A stretch of DNA of 64,000 nt, taken from NCBI RefSeq assembly GCF_000003815.2, contig NC_049979.1, positions 19,399,686 through 19,463,685 on the forward strand, given 5' to 3'. Below, piece after piece: positions 32,922 through 45,926 of this stretch; position 1 is the first letter of the stretch; each line of letters opens with the position of its first letter. The notes beneath the pieces were generated by a model. That model had not been told where the DNA came from and searched no databases. It saw nothing but the letters and a program-made list of their open reading frames with translations. Position numbers and translations under genes: made by a program. This stretch comes from Branchiostoma floridae (lineage: Eukaryota; Chordata; Leptocardii; Amphioxiformes; Branchiostomatidae).

Positions 32922-35900
32922 ATGAGGGCTGTTGTTCTTCTGGTTACCGTACTGTTTCAAGTTGTCTTACGGACAGAAGGAGATTGGACTCCGGTCCTTA
33001 ACGTGACGAGGACCGGCAGAGAAGGCGACATCTTCACCGAGAGAACGGATATCTGTACAACGGCATGGAATGGTTACTGTACTGAGAGAAAGGCTAACCG
33101 TATCACCTGGAGAGAGCCAGGTGGCAGACAGGTGTGCATGTGCCAGTGTTACACCTGGTTCAACACATACCTGTCCGACGAGGATGAGTGTGAGAATGTT
33201 CCTTCAGATTCAGGTAAGTAAAGTTTACCATAAGGAGTATCTAAATGAAGTAACCTTGAAACGATAACATGAATAGAATAGAATTGAATGATCCACAAAT
33301 GAAAATGGAAAAACAGTTGACCACCAATCTTGTGTGTTGACTGTAACGTTATATTATGAATCACTTTTATTCTGGCATTGAGAACCATCCCAGTGTTTAA
33401 CGTTAACCCATTTTTGATAGACCAGGTCCAAGTAGAATTTAATTCTGACTAAAAGTAGAATATTGAACTAATGTTACATGTAACATCAAATTTCAAGCTA
33501 AAAGATCAATGAAGAAACAAAACACAACACAAAAATTCTATCTCAAAACAAGGCAATAAGAAATGGCAGAATTCATGCGATCTTGTCATTGTTGCTTGCT
33601 TTTAAATTCTGTTCCAGTCATACATAACAGATATATTGGGAATCACAGAAACGCACCCATGTGCAGACAGACAGTAAGAAAGATGTTTCTTTAACTTAGG
33701 ATAAATTAATCATCATATGTCTTTATTTGCCTGACTCCAGAATGTGAATGGTGGTTTGAAGATGAGGGACAGCAGGCGCTGTACACGGTCACACCTGGCA
33801 GTGGTCAAACCGGCCGGATAGACTGGGGGGACGAAGACTGGCCAGGGTCAGGGGTCACTCCCAACTCCTGCTCCATAGACTGGTCCTGCGATGTCACCTC
33901 GCAGACTTACCTGGAGGACGGAGATTGGAAGGATCTGTCGTGTCTTGGCGGAGATATTCCGGATGACATTTTTGTCTTGGACTACGAAGAAAATGGCAGA
34001 AAAAGAAACTGTCAGAGACACTGGTTTGTCTCGGTAAGTCATGATCGTACAATTATGAAAACATAAAGCACGATGCCTGTACCAATATATCTCAAATATA
34101 GGGGTGATTTCTGATATTATTACATCGATTATAACGACAGATACGGCTCCCAAAATCTCATCGATTCAAGCTTTTATCACACCCCACCAACACAACAAGT
34201 ATGAAACCAATCCATCCAGCCGTTCTTGAGTAATCATCTACACAGACAGAGACACATAACAGAAAATATAACCTCCATTCCATGACATTTCATGGAGGTA
34301 AAAAAGGACTAAATTCTTATCATCATCTACAATATTTTATAAGGATCAATAACTTCAGGTATCTTCTCAATCTCCAGATCACAGGTAAACAAGTATTCAA
34401 GACATTCTTGGAAAGGAATTGATAACATGTGGTGACTGGGTACAACTGTTAGAAACATCACAGCAAATAATGAAGAGACCTTATCTAAGGAAAGGGCTTA
34501 TATGGGCCCAAATGTATATGTTTTCTACCAATTTGAAAAGAATGTTAAGTGAGATAAACTACTGTAATTAAAGTTAAAGGTGTCACAGGAAATTGTATAG
34601 TCTACTTCCCAATGTATTCCCAAATTAAGTGATGTATAGAGTTATACTGGTTATAGTTCCCAACGTTTTTCTCTTGACCACCATTCTATCGAAATGCTCT
34701 CATCTGATTAAGTTTAATTCAATTTTGATGTAGAATATGCTAACAAAACCTAACCTGGTCCTATGGATGAAAAATCAAAGGTTGTGTCAACACAAGTTTT
34801 GTTTACTGTTTGTGCCAGTGTGTCAACAGGAAACAGGTGAAATGTTTGTTGTTGTTCCAGTGGGATCTTACGTATGACATCACACGGCTGGGAGGACTGG
34901 TGATACACCTGGACATCACCTGTTCACGACGCAGGTGGGGGAACAGACAGTACTCCAGGTCACAATGCCTCAGGTTCAAGACAGAAGGAACTCATCTTTG
35001 TGAGTATATGAAATGACATATTACATTCTATTAGTTATTAGAATTGTGACGACCTGTGGATAATGATAATGTTCTGAATGAGTGGATGAAGGTTAAGTGA
35101 TCCAGGTAATAATATACTTTAGTATGCCAAATAGCAGTTACTGAAGCAACAGGATATGGTTTTGGAAATGGTCAGATGTTTCAGATAGTCACTATCTTTC
35201 ATCAGCGACACCAAAAAGCAATCACTCAAGAAACTGTATCTGACAAAAACCATATCCAGTTCCTTGAGTTACTGCTTTTTGGGGTGTTTTGAATGCTTTA
35301 GTTCTATGAAAAAAACTATGAAAAAATTGAATCCCCTCCAAAATAATTGAATTTACGGAATATGATTAGAGATATCTTTACCTAATCTACAACTCACTGT
35401 ATTTGTTGTGAACAAAGTGTACAATTATTCTTCAAATAAATTATGCAGTTTTCTTGCAGCAACTTTGTCTTGATTCTACAAAACCCCTTCTGTTCACACA
35501 ACTCTTCTTTGAATGTGAACAACTGCCAGTATAACTACTCTTAAACCATGGCTTAAGACTCAAAATGACCTGGTCTGCCACGTTATTAATCTGTGTGTAA
35601 CCTTGTGTACTTCAGACACACCAGGCCGAGGCTGTACTCTCTACACACAGACCACACCCCCAGGGCAGGGCACCACACAAAGGAACCAGCACAGTGAGAT
35701 AATCTCTCTGGAATCTCTGTTAAAGTCTGCTTGTGGATCTAGATTATATATGTTGAACAAACCTTATTTTGTGTTGTTTGGGTTCAAAGACTTGTCAAAT
35801 AAAACCAACAAACACAATTTCTATACATTTGTAGTTATTAAAATAAATTTAAGTTAGTGTTTATTATGTAATAATTATTGTAATATAAGTAACTTAAGTT

Positions 35901-38471
35901 AGATCCTAACCTTTGCAGTGCTGTCCATGTGATGTCTATATTCTAGTTGTCATACAGCCGTGTTGTTTTATTACACAGACTGTATGCCTCTTTAATTTTA
36001 ATGTGTCCTCAAACAGCTGCAGGTGGTGTGACTGCAGGTGGTGCAGCTGCAGGAGGTGGTGTGACTGCAGGTGGTGCAGCTGCAGGAGGTGGTGTGACTG
36101 CAGGTGGTGTGACTGCAGGTAGTGCAACACCTGATGCAGGCATCACTGCAGCACCTGGAGTGGAGACAACACATGCTAACACAACCTCAGGAAATGGTGA
36201 TTATATTATATCATGCATGTATGTTTTGCTGCCCAGAATACACCCAGTGAAAACAAACTTTCAAATGTTACATTTGCTATACACTTGCACAAATTACGAA
36301 TGATGGGATTTCAGCTTTTAACTAATACCAGTGATAATTAGCTGTATGATAGCACTGTGTTATTAGTGTTAATAACCAATTTACCCCAATGTTTACAGTC
36401 ACATAATGCCTAGCCAATGACTAAACCACCTCACAAGCTCATTCTATGGTTTACTTGGTGGTTATGGGTCATCGGTCATATTGCAGTAAACTGCTTTGAG
36501 TAGGTCATCATTCGTATTCAATATATGATAGGGGGATGTGTTATCTCAGTTACTCAGTTATAAATACGTGGGTAACTTCCAACAAGTATTGTAGTCCGAC
36601 ATGATGAGTGTTCACATCTGTATCTCTATGTTCCCTTTGCCGCATTCGTATGCAGTTTGGCATGTCGTCTGTACGCAGTTGATGATGCATGATGATGCAT
36701 GTTTTTTTTTTTTTTTACAATTTTGATAATCAAGTTAAATGAAATATGAATTTTGTATGTGTTATGTTGCAGGTGACATGGGAATGAACACCGGGGGAGG
36801 TGGGAGGAACACAGGAGCTATCACAGGGGGCGTGGCAGTGGCCGTCATCGCTATTCTGGCCTTAGTGGGAGGGTTTGTTTTCTTCTGGAGAAGGAAACAT
36901 AAACAGAACACTGGGTAAGTGTAGTCTCCATGTTTCTCTCATGTAATTCTGCTGGCTGATTGAAAATTTCATTCTAGTATCAATTGCAGCTATATTTTGT
37001 GTATGTCTGAGTTTGTCTTTGCTGATTAAATCCCAAATAAACAGAGAAATTTGTTTCATGTATAGTACATATTACTGTTAGTAATATTTGTCATTTCTTT
37101 TTGCAGGAAATCTTCATCAGGAGGCACTCAGGTAATTATTTCAATTAATAGTATTCTATGTAGTCATACCCCCTCTTGACTGGTGTGAAAACTCCAGTCA
37201 ATGAATACCATATTGATGGATACCAAATTTCTCAATACTTAACACCTTTACAGCAAATACATGTATCTCAAAGATTCTTTTGTATTAAACTTTGGAAAAA
37301 AATCCAAGCTGTATCATCACACTTGTGATGATACTAGACTAAAGAGTGTGAGTGAGTGATAATTGTGCTAAAGGTAATGATATTAATTTTCTGTAATGCT
37401 TGTAGACAAAGGATTTTTTTTATAAATTCCATACAATGAAGATTGATGAAAGAAATTATAGATTTTAAAAGTTCTGTAAAGTTATAGCTGGTACAGTCAT
37501 TTAATGTAAGACACCAGCTTCTAGCAGACATGCTGACATTATACACAATGTCTTCCTTACCTAGGTAACAGTGCAGAACCCAGGATACCGTGTCCACATC
37601 TCAGCACCTCAGATCAACAGGATTAGTTCAGATTCATCAGGATATGTTGATAACTCTGGGTATGTGGGATATGATACAGGAGGCAGCGTGGAAAATGCCA
37701 TCTACGAGGGGGTAAGTCTATTTTTTGTTTTGATGATAGCTATAGTGGCAAAGTACTCGTTCAGGATTGTCATAATTATTATTTGTTCATATGAATAGCT
37801 GACATGTTCACTTAACAAGTGCTATATCTTTTCCCAGCTGCCTTACCTCAAAGTTAGAGCAAATTTGGTTCAAAGGCATTAAAGACCAAGTTAGATCAAA
37901 TGAGAGTACTCCCCTATAGACATTTTATATTTATATGTTGATATGCTAAGTTTAACTGTAGACATAAGATCAATTTGTGCTACCTCCGGAATGTAGATGG
38001 GTTACGGTTAAAAGTTAATGGGATTCATTGCTACTTTGTTTAGCTCTCCCTTATTTGTCTGCCAATTATTCAAAGTGGCTGTGAGTTTAGAATATTGTCA
38101 CTTTTTTTCACCAGCAACAACCAGAGTACGCATACACAGACGTGGTTGTTCCCTCCGCACCCAAACACGATGCTGCTTACCAACCTTACCAGCCCTACGA
38201 CCAGGTGCCGCACGAAAACCTGTACAGCTCACCGGAGGCAGACAACGTCTATGCACAGTTGGATGGCACCCAGGAACAGCAAGTCCCATCAGCGCCGCCG
38301 TTACCGTTCGCAGAATCCTCAGGGACAAACCACTATACATCGCTGATGGGGGATCAGGAGAACTTGTACCAGGATCTGGGACCACAGTATGAAGAACTTC
38401 CTGCATACAGTAGAGGGACAGACTCAGATCCTTCCATAGACAAATCAAAGTCACCTCATGGTTTTCTATGA
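32922..38471 (+). CDS. Single-pass receptor 2: paralog of receptor 1, 550 aa
   Basis: Exons: 32922-33213, 33741-34033, 34861-34999, 35616-35693, 36017-36196, 36773-36914, 37107-37131, 37565-37711 and 38115-38471, giving 551 codons including the stop. Splice phases equal those of receptor 1, with one additional stalk exon (36017-36196). Residues 1-20 are the signal peptide. NVTRT and the CMCQC cysteine cluster in exon 1, and SCDVTSQTYLEDG, SCLGGDIPDD and GGLVIHLDITC in exons 2-3, align with receptor 1. The stalk is a Thr/Ala/Gly repeat. The membrane helix is about 343-365, followed by WRRKHK. The tail holds NPGY, ENAIYEG, EYAYTDV, LYSSP, VYAQL, HYTSL, LYQDL and QYEEL motifs plus PSAPP. It is probably a cell-surface protein signalling through SH2/PTB proteins. 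Ligand and ectodomain fold are unknown. Confidence 0.75.
34101..34310. repeat. Dispersed repeat copy in receptor 2 intron
   Basis: The left 40 bp match 19239-19279. The right part, reverse-complemented, resembles 53810-53930 (TTTCATACTTG.TGTGTTGGTG, CCATGACATTTCATGGAGG). No coding capacity. Confidence 0.5.
36023..36120 (+). repeat. Coding minisatellite in the stalk of receptor 2
   Basis: About three imperfect 33-bp units of the type GGTGGTGTGACTGCAGG plus GGTGCAGCTGCAGGA encode Thr-Ala-Gly-Gly-Val/Ala repeats. The unit length is a multiple of three, so copy-number change keeps the frame and changes stalk length. Confidence 0.75.
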
Positions 38472-40072
38472 GACAAACTGAACACTGAGTTGCTGAGTCA
38501 CTGCAATTTGCCCATACATGTATTTGTTTGGTGCTGGGTCACTGCAAATCTCACTAATTTTGTTGAATTCAATATATAAGATTTATCAACTCTTAAATAA
38601 TTCCATCAGGTATCCTCGGACTGCCATATTAAAAAAAGACTGCCATATTATTGAGGCCTCAATTTTCAAGAATGTCTTAAATACCTGGATATATCTTAAG
38701 TGTGCACATCTCCAGGATAACAGATGCTGTATTATCATCAAATTGAATGAAATTCACCATTTTTTTTAGAAATATGGCATCATTGGATTTATTAGGAGTG
38801 TCATTCTCAATCTAGACATAAAATATAGAGCAAACAAGCAAATCCTTTCCGTGAAGGCAAACATAATAAAACTACTATGCTGCTATTTCAACTTGTTCAT
38901 CCTGCAGATGTTTTGTTTTGTTTTTGTTTATATAACGTTATATATGCAAGAATAGTAATACAACAGAACTGTTTTTTGCCTCTGACTTCCTCGTAGCCAT
39001 GGTAGTTGGGCCTAAGAGCACTGCAAAATGTATGGATTTGAACATTTAACTTTTATTTCATGTTCTTTTAAATGTTTTGTATATGTATAGCGTTGAACAT
39101 TTGACTTTTATTTCATGTTCATTTTATTGTTTTGTATAAGGTAGATTTCACTAACTTATGTCAAATTGTTGTATATATTTAGGTATCTGACACGACATTC
39201 CTATTTTTACTGAGGTACGGGTATGTTAATGTGATTTTCCATCATTGTTTACTTTTTATGAATTCTATAGCCACATGATGTTGTCTACAATATCCACTAG
39301 TTAATGAAATATTTGTAATAAGAAATGACTGCCATATAGTAGAAATTTGCTTCAAAATAATTGCTAACTTTGACAGCCATGGTTAATTGCAGAGTCTAAT
39401 TAATTGTGGTAATTTGCTTCTCATTTAGCCTTGCAAGTAATGTTACAGATACAGATTCTTCATACAAAATATAGTGTAGCACAGCCTGTCAATTGTATGA
39501 AGTGAACAGAAGATTAAATGGTATTGTGTTCCCCTTTTCATCATCTACGTGTATGCATAAGTTTTCTTGGTTGTTTCAAGTTTTGACATTGTCTTATAAC
39601 TGAGCATGAGAACCTTAAATGACCCTAACAATGCCCCTCCCCCTCAGTGCACCGGTAATATATGCAAGGCATAACTCACTGGGGATTTAGTATGTTGTTG
39701 TTTGTTACCTGCAGTGTCATTTTTCTAATTGGTGTCGACAGTTGAATGACTCAGACAGCAGGGTCATATTTGAGGGCAGTCCGCCTCAGGCTGTACCCCT
39801 TAAGGACACAGGTATGTTGTTGGACAGGTGAGGCTGACGTCACAATGACGCGGGGTTGTGGGTACGTGAGAAAACAGGAGAGGAACTTCCTCATAGAACT
39901 TCCCGTTTTGACTCAAGACAGACGCGTTGTGAACAGGGGTTTGGCTTATTTTCTTAACCAGGAAACGCATGCAACATTTCTTTGTAAGGAAACTTGGAAC
40001 GAAGTTAGACGTCCTAGACTGTCCAAACAGCGAGGGTTTACGACTGGAAGTCAAGATTTGATAAAGTTGAAC
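38472..40072. other. Receptor 2 3' UTR and upstream region of the adhesion GPCR gene
   Basis: A/T-rich 3' flank to about 39,600, then sequence leading to the signal-peptide exon at 40073. No other gene is supported. Confidence 0.5.
38865..38870 (+). terminator. Candidate polyadenylation signal of receptor 2
   Basis: AATAAA about 394 bp after the stop at 38471. Confidence 0.4.
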
Positions 40073-41615
40073 ATGACACCTCCCACAGGCTTCTTCGTAC
40101 TTGTTGTAGCAATGATCTTCCTCTGCAGCTGGCTGCGCTCCTGCAGCAGTATGGTACAAGCCAGTGAATCATATACGACATGGCCCACTCCTGTCGATCA
40201 TGAGGACTCGACTGCCACTTCATTTTACGGCACTGCAGTTGAAGCTACTGCCATTGGAACAGACAGCAGCGACGTCGACGACAATGGTATGACAGGTACC
40301 TGTCTACATTGCGCATAGCTTTACAAACTACAATTAACGTTGTCTAACTCTCCAAATAGGATACGTGTTACAAATTTTAAAGGGGGTATAAAACTAAATG
40401 TATTACAACCGTGCGTTTATGACACAGTTAAAAACCCCCGAGTGGGGTCCATTTGGATCCCAGGCGTAAATTTTGAAGTACCATTTGAACATTTTTGATC
40501 TGAAGAAAAATTCCTTCCGTGTACATTTGTCATTCAATATCTCCTATACCCTCTCCCAAGTTTTTATGGAGATTGTTACAAAACTGTGGAAACTATAAAG
40601 TAAAGTCTGTGTTCAGTCCGTCTGGGGTCCATTGGTAACACTAATTTGGCATTGTTGAAAATTATTCATATCGGGCTACAAAAACGGTGATATAAAACAG
40701 TGGTGTAACTACAATAATATTGAGATCTACTTACAATTGGTTGATATTGACCTTTGCTTGTTCAGTAGCTTAACCATGTAGGTTATTAGGCAGACTACAC
40801 CTCAGCACTGACCACACTGAAGCTCCACTCCTTGGCAGAACGCCGTACGAATCTCTGTTTGAGTTTTGCCAAAAAAACTGCTCAACTCTGAATTCAGAAC
40901 ATGGCTTCCTCCACTCAGAGCCAGATATCCGGACGTCAGACACGGAATTCCAACAAACTGAACACTCCTATCTGCCATGCAAAGCGTAAAAAAACTCTGC
41001 TATTTCCTATATACTGTAATGAACAAATGCGAATGAACACTCTGTTATGTAGACCTATAGATCTGAATGTACCGTTAACTAAGTCTTCTCAGTACGGATG
41101 ACGACATATGTAGCATGTTTCTGTAAATATTGATGTCAATGTTATCATCGTCCGTTCAGATTTCTAGCCTACTTAATGCGTCCAGAATCCTAAATTTTAT
41201 GTTATGTAAGCAGGGTTTTAACAATTCTTTTTTAACCACACAGCCATCTAAGTTTTGAAGTAATTCTCCAGTAATGTGTGTGTACGTATGTAAATACCAT
41301 AATTCAGACCTCGTTGTTTCAAGTCTGCGAGGTGGTATAAAGAATAAAGATTTAAAAGATTTAAAAGAATCAAACTTCTTCTGAAACGCTAAGTTCTTGG
41401 TCTGATACTGTCCAGCAGGGACTCCAATTGGTTAATTATGAAAGATTCTATTAGAAAATAGCAGAAATGTAGCAATTAAACCTGAAAAAAACATTGTTAC
41501 AACCAATATTGTCGATTTTCGTCAAAACAGCCTGTCAACAACCGGTTGCCGTGGCAACAAGAAAAATGGAAAATTTTCCAAACTCAAAATCACACACAGA
41601 CACACACACACAAAG

Positions 41616-41653
<38 letters not shown>

Positions 41654-42928
41654 CATGATCTTCTTGAGCAAGGCAATAAGAGATGGCAGACTTGAACCCT
41701 TGCATTTGTTGCATGGTCTAAATCATATATATTCCGGGAAATCGCAGAAACGCGCCCGTGGCTGACATACACATATCATTAGTACAAATATCATTCACTG
41801 CCATTGGGCGAAGTAATCCTTGAATGTCTTTATTTGACCGACTCCAGAATGTGAATGGTGGTTTGAAGATGAGGGACAGCAGGCGCTGTACACGGTCACA
41901 CCTGGCGCCGGTCTAACCAGCCGGATAGACTGGGGGGACGAAGACTGGCCGGGTTTAGGCCGGTTCACTCCAAACTACTGTCTCGTCACCTGGTCCTGCG
42001 ATGTCACTTCCCAAACATACCTGGAGAACGGAGAGTGGAAGGATATGTCGTGTCTTGGAGGAGATATTCCGGACAACGTTTTTGTCTTGGACTACGAAGA
42101 AAATAGATGGTTGACACTCGCAAGCTGTCGGAGACACTGGTTTGTCTCCGTAAGTGTTGATTGTATATCATTGACTCTCATAATTCCACCTTGAACTGAA
42201 ATGGGATGATGATGTGAAATGGGCAAAAAAAGTGAATGCAAAGAGATCTACGAAATACAGGATAATAACCCTTCAGGCATGTTTAGATATCCAGAACAGG
42301 TGTTCAAGACATTGTTGGGAAGGAATGGATAACATGGTACCCGGCAGAATTATGAGAGTTTATGTTGTGCTACTATTTCTACTTTAATTTCTACGTGAAT
42401 ACGAATAAAGAATTGTGCAGTCTGAAGCCATCACATGCCATGATGTAACTTTTTACTGTGGTCAAACATCACAGTAAATGAAGAGAGGTAACCGGTATCT
42501 AATTAAAAGGGAAGGGGATAAGGGCACAAATGTATGTGTTTGTCACCAATTTCAAAAGAATGTTAAGTATGAGTAGTATGGGAGTATGAGGTCTCCGAAC
42601 TCTTGCTATACTATGTAATAAAAGTTCCAAGCTCCCTTTTTTCTCTTGCCACCGCCCAACCAAAGTGCCCTCAACTAATCATTTAGATTCAAACGTCTTT
42701 GATTCAATGTAGAATTTCTAACAAAACATTAAGCCTGGGCCTATGGGTGAATCAACTATTGTGTCAACTATTGTTTGTTCCAGTGGGATGTTACGTATGA
42801 CGTCACACGGCTAGAAGGACTGGTCATACACCTGGACATCACCTGTACACGGCGCAGGTGGGTGAACGGCGCAGTGCAGTACACCAGGTCACAATGTCTC
42901 AGGTTCAAGACAGAAGAAACTCATTTTT
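40073..42928 (+). CDS. Adhesion GPCR gene, 5' part: signal peptide and receptor-type ectodomain module
   Basis: The proposed exon 1 (40073-40286, phase 1 end; an alternative donor after 40295 is also phase 1) encodes a signal peptide, MTPPTGFFVLVVAMIFLCSW, then an acidic Ser/Thr-rich segment. Exons 41848-42149 and 42784-42928 encode a module strongly similar to exons 2-3 of receptor 2 (ECEWWFEDEGQQALYTVTPG is identical to it; SCDVTSQTYLENGEW and GLVIHLDITC follow). Entry and exit phases are the same (1 in, 0, 1 out). The NVTRT/CMCQC part coded by exon 1 in the two receptors is missing here. No membrane helix or tyrosine tail exons follow; the next plus-strand exons are the TSP1 repeats, which begin in the matching phase. 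I therefore join them into one gene. The join is an inference; the module itself is clear. Confidence 0.6.
41591..41651. repeat. CA microsatellite
   Basis: A (CA)n tract interrupted once by AAAGATCTA, in the intron before the ectodomain exon at 41848. Confidence 0.9.
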
Positions 42929-43865
42929 GTGAGTATATATACGATTACAATCTTTTAGTTTTTTTATCATGAATTCCTGAATTTATTCAAAGATAGTGTT
43001 TTCAATGTTTAATTTTCGTGCCATGAAATGGAAGTAACGTTATTAGATGTGTGTGCGTGCCTCCTGTCGGTGTTCCGAATATCTGGTATTATGTATGAGG
43101 ACATGTGTTGGAAAGAAGAAGGTCAAGGCCAATGTTAGGAGTCCTGGTGGCTTCCCTTGTTGAGTAAGAAGTCTGACCAGTCAAAATACAGTGAAACATG
43201 TCTTAATAAGAGTGACCGTGACCGAGTGATTCTTTATGAGCAGGACCATCAATAAGTGGGCACAATGGCAAGGTGATCATTGCTCTAGTGCAGGTTGGCT
43301 GCCTATACTGGTACCTACTTTCCTTGGTACCCCATCAGATCTTTCGCATTTTTTTCACATAATCAATATTGAAACGTCAAAATAAAATCTGCCAAAGGAT
43401 AGGACTTTCGCACATACATGAATGTAATTTGGGAACAGAAGACCTTTTCTTGATCTAAATCATACTATATCGTCATATATGACTACATTTTCATAATCAA
43501 CGATACGACAAGGAGATACAACAAGAAACATTATTAATTTACCAATTGAAAGCTTTTAATATTTTACGGAAGAATGAGGTCTCCAAAGTTGTAGGACTGA
43601 TTTTGACCGATGTTCTGTTCTTCTTCTCAGTGTTCTAATGTTGATGAGCTTACTGTAAGACTTTGTATGATATCCCCATTATTGCAGACATTTACGTTTG
43701 CAACGTTCACACAGGCAGGTTAAGCAGTGCTTCAGGTTGCTTCCGAGTGTATGTTATTGCCAGGACGTTTCTGTTGATACGAATTTTTTAAACTATTACC
43801 GGGTGTCCCTATCAAGAAGACGTTCTATCTATTGACAGTGTCTACCTATCAATGAGAATTTTTAT

Positions 43866-44190
43866 TATTACCTTCGCCAAAAGGTTATTATTTGGTAGGT
43901 GGGTAGGGGTCAGATAAACGAAGGTCAAATTCGATAATGGGCCCCTAGCGGCTTGCTAAGGTGCTACAGTGGAACTTCCATTTTTGATATCTCGTGGACA
44001 TTCTGTAGTTTTGATTTTAGAGTGGTAGATAGCCCTTTGGGCAGAGAGTATGTGCTGTAAGTTTGACCCTCCTAGCAGTTTTTTTGGAACTGCAGGTGCC
44101 GATTTCCTTTCAAACTTTTGATGAGAATAACTCGAGAACGTGTTGACGGATCGTCATGATTAGGTAGGTTACAGTCTAAGCCCAGGGGAT
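43866..44190 (+). repeat. Dispersed repeat, copy A
   Basis: It begins ACCTTCGCCAAAAGGTTAT and includes TCGATAATGGGCCCCTAGCGG and GAGAACGTGTTGACGGAT. The same order of blocks occurs at 54857-55400. Non-coding interspersed repeat; class not identified. Confidence 0.65.
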
Positions 44191-44274
44191 GACTTACATA
44201 ATGAAATACTAATCATACAAATCATCAGCTAATTTCCAAATTAATTATGAAAGTTTACAAGTCCACTGCATTCC

Positions 44275-44402
44275 TAGCCTGGATACCATCCGGATAGTAG
44301 TTCGCTCCTATGTTCGCTGCTGCTGTCAGAGCTAGCAGCGACTGTATATTTAGTATATAATGAACACCGGAGCGAACTACTTTCCGGATGGTACCCAGGC
44401 TA
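44275..44402. mobile_element. Foldback MITE, 128 bp
   Basis: The two ends (TAGCCTGGATACCATCCGG and the matching CCGGATGGTACCCAGGCTA) are inverted repeats of about 34 bp with a few mismatches. Flanks 44266-44274 and 44403-44411 (CTGCATTCC / CTGTATTCC) look like a 9-bp target duplication with one change. Confidence 0.75.
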
Positions 44403-45926
44403 CTGTATTCCATGATAGGACTTTCAAACTTGTCATATATGTAAGTGAGAAAGGGAGAAATGTCAATAGATATCAATTATGCAGATTACGACATTATTTG
44501 CATAATTGAATAGGAAATATTATAATTCCATACTGGTAAATGAGAAGGTGTATATTATTAGATAGACATAAACCATGAAATTTAGTTAATATTTAGTTAC
44601 ATAATTTATGAGGAAACACTAAAATGGCCTTCCCTGCTTCGATAAGACTTTCGTACTTTGGACTTGTGCCTCTTGGATAGTGAGGATGATCAACAAGACA
44701 AATTATGCAAATCAGAACCTTATTTGAAAAATCAAATGGGAAGATTTGTAAATGCTTCACTCGAAAACATTAAAATCATTTGGCGAAGGTATGAGGTCAT
44801 GGAACTCTAGTTTGTACTGTTGACAAAATATGTCAGCATGGTTATATATTAACGTCCTCGCCCAAATCATGTGCTTCATCTGCACCTCGCAGATGGGATC
44901 ATGTATGGCCATCTGAAACAGCTACCAGCATGCGATCTGTGCATTGCATTGTTTTTAAAACTACTCGAGTCCGGGGACCCACCAGCATCATGCATATGGT
45001 CATCTGACACTGTCTCACGTATGCCAAAGGGGGTCTCAATAACTTCCTTGCTTCTACACAATGATGGATGTCCAAAGTTTGGACTCCAAACGCTACCGAA
45101 AACGTCCGGATGATCTGCCCTTTAAGGTACCTCCTGTGACTTTGAACATAGAGTTTACGAGCCTCCCAAATCACTTGGTATTCTACCAAATACTGATTAT
45201 CTATTAATATAGACAGATAGATAGATAGATTTTTGGACAGTTAAAACATGGCCATTACCCCTCAGCCAATGAGGTGTTTTTGCTGTCCCCCTTTCTTAAA
45301 TATTTCAATAACATTACGTACGTAAATAAAAAGGCGTTTGGCATTCAATGATCCGCAGATGCCGCCAGGAAACCGAAGACAACAACAATGCGCATCATTA
45401 CATTACGTAAGACGTTTTGTAAAAAGACTAGTAGAAGTTTACGACACGTTTTCTACATGTTGACATCGCTAAATTATAGCAAAATTTCTTCTTTTTTCGA
45501 AATTCGGGTAAAAATCGCAAAAAATCGCAATGTTATCCAGAAATTTTACATGCTGTGGCCTAAACGTCAAGTCACCATACATGGCTTATGTTATGTAAGA
45601 TACATGTGCAGAAATTGAAAAAAAACTCTAAATATTTCATCGAGGTCTGAGTTCTTCATAGTCTTGCTGTATTTCTGTTTCTAAGGTGTCATCTTTAAAT
45701 GATTTACATTATCGATTGAAAGGGAAAGGCACAATACACATCCCATTTGGATTCGAACAATCATTCTATTGAATACATGTATTTTAATAAACCTCTCAAA
45801 TATGTGTGATGATATAAACACGATATCGATAACATTCATTAACCATTTCAGTTGCTTATAGCAGGTCTCTTGAAAAGGTGTAATGTTAGTTTGTTCCAGA
45901 CTCCCTCCACTTTGTTTTCCATGTAG

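Noticed and set aside
36023-36120. Possible CRISPR-like array
   Set aside because: Units are contiguous without unique spacers, and the DNA is animal; it is a coding minisatellite.
35913-36130. Cys/Trp-rich and His/Leu-rich frames on both strands
   Set aside because: They are alternative-frame readings of the coding minisatellite in receptor 2.
39746-40072. Upstream in-frame extension of the signal-peptide exon, making a 190-codon frame
   Set aside because: It would bury a good signal peptide in the middle of the protein, and the extension has no recognisable domain; taken as 5' UTR or upstream DNA.
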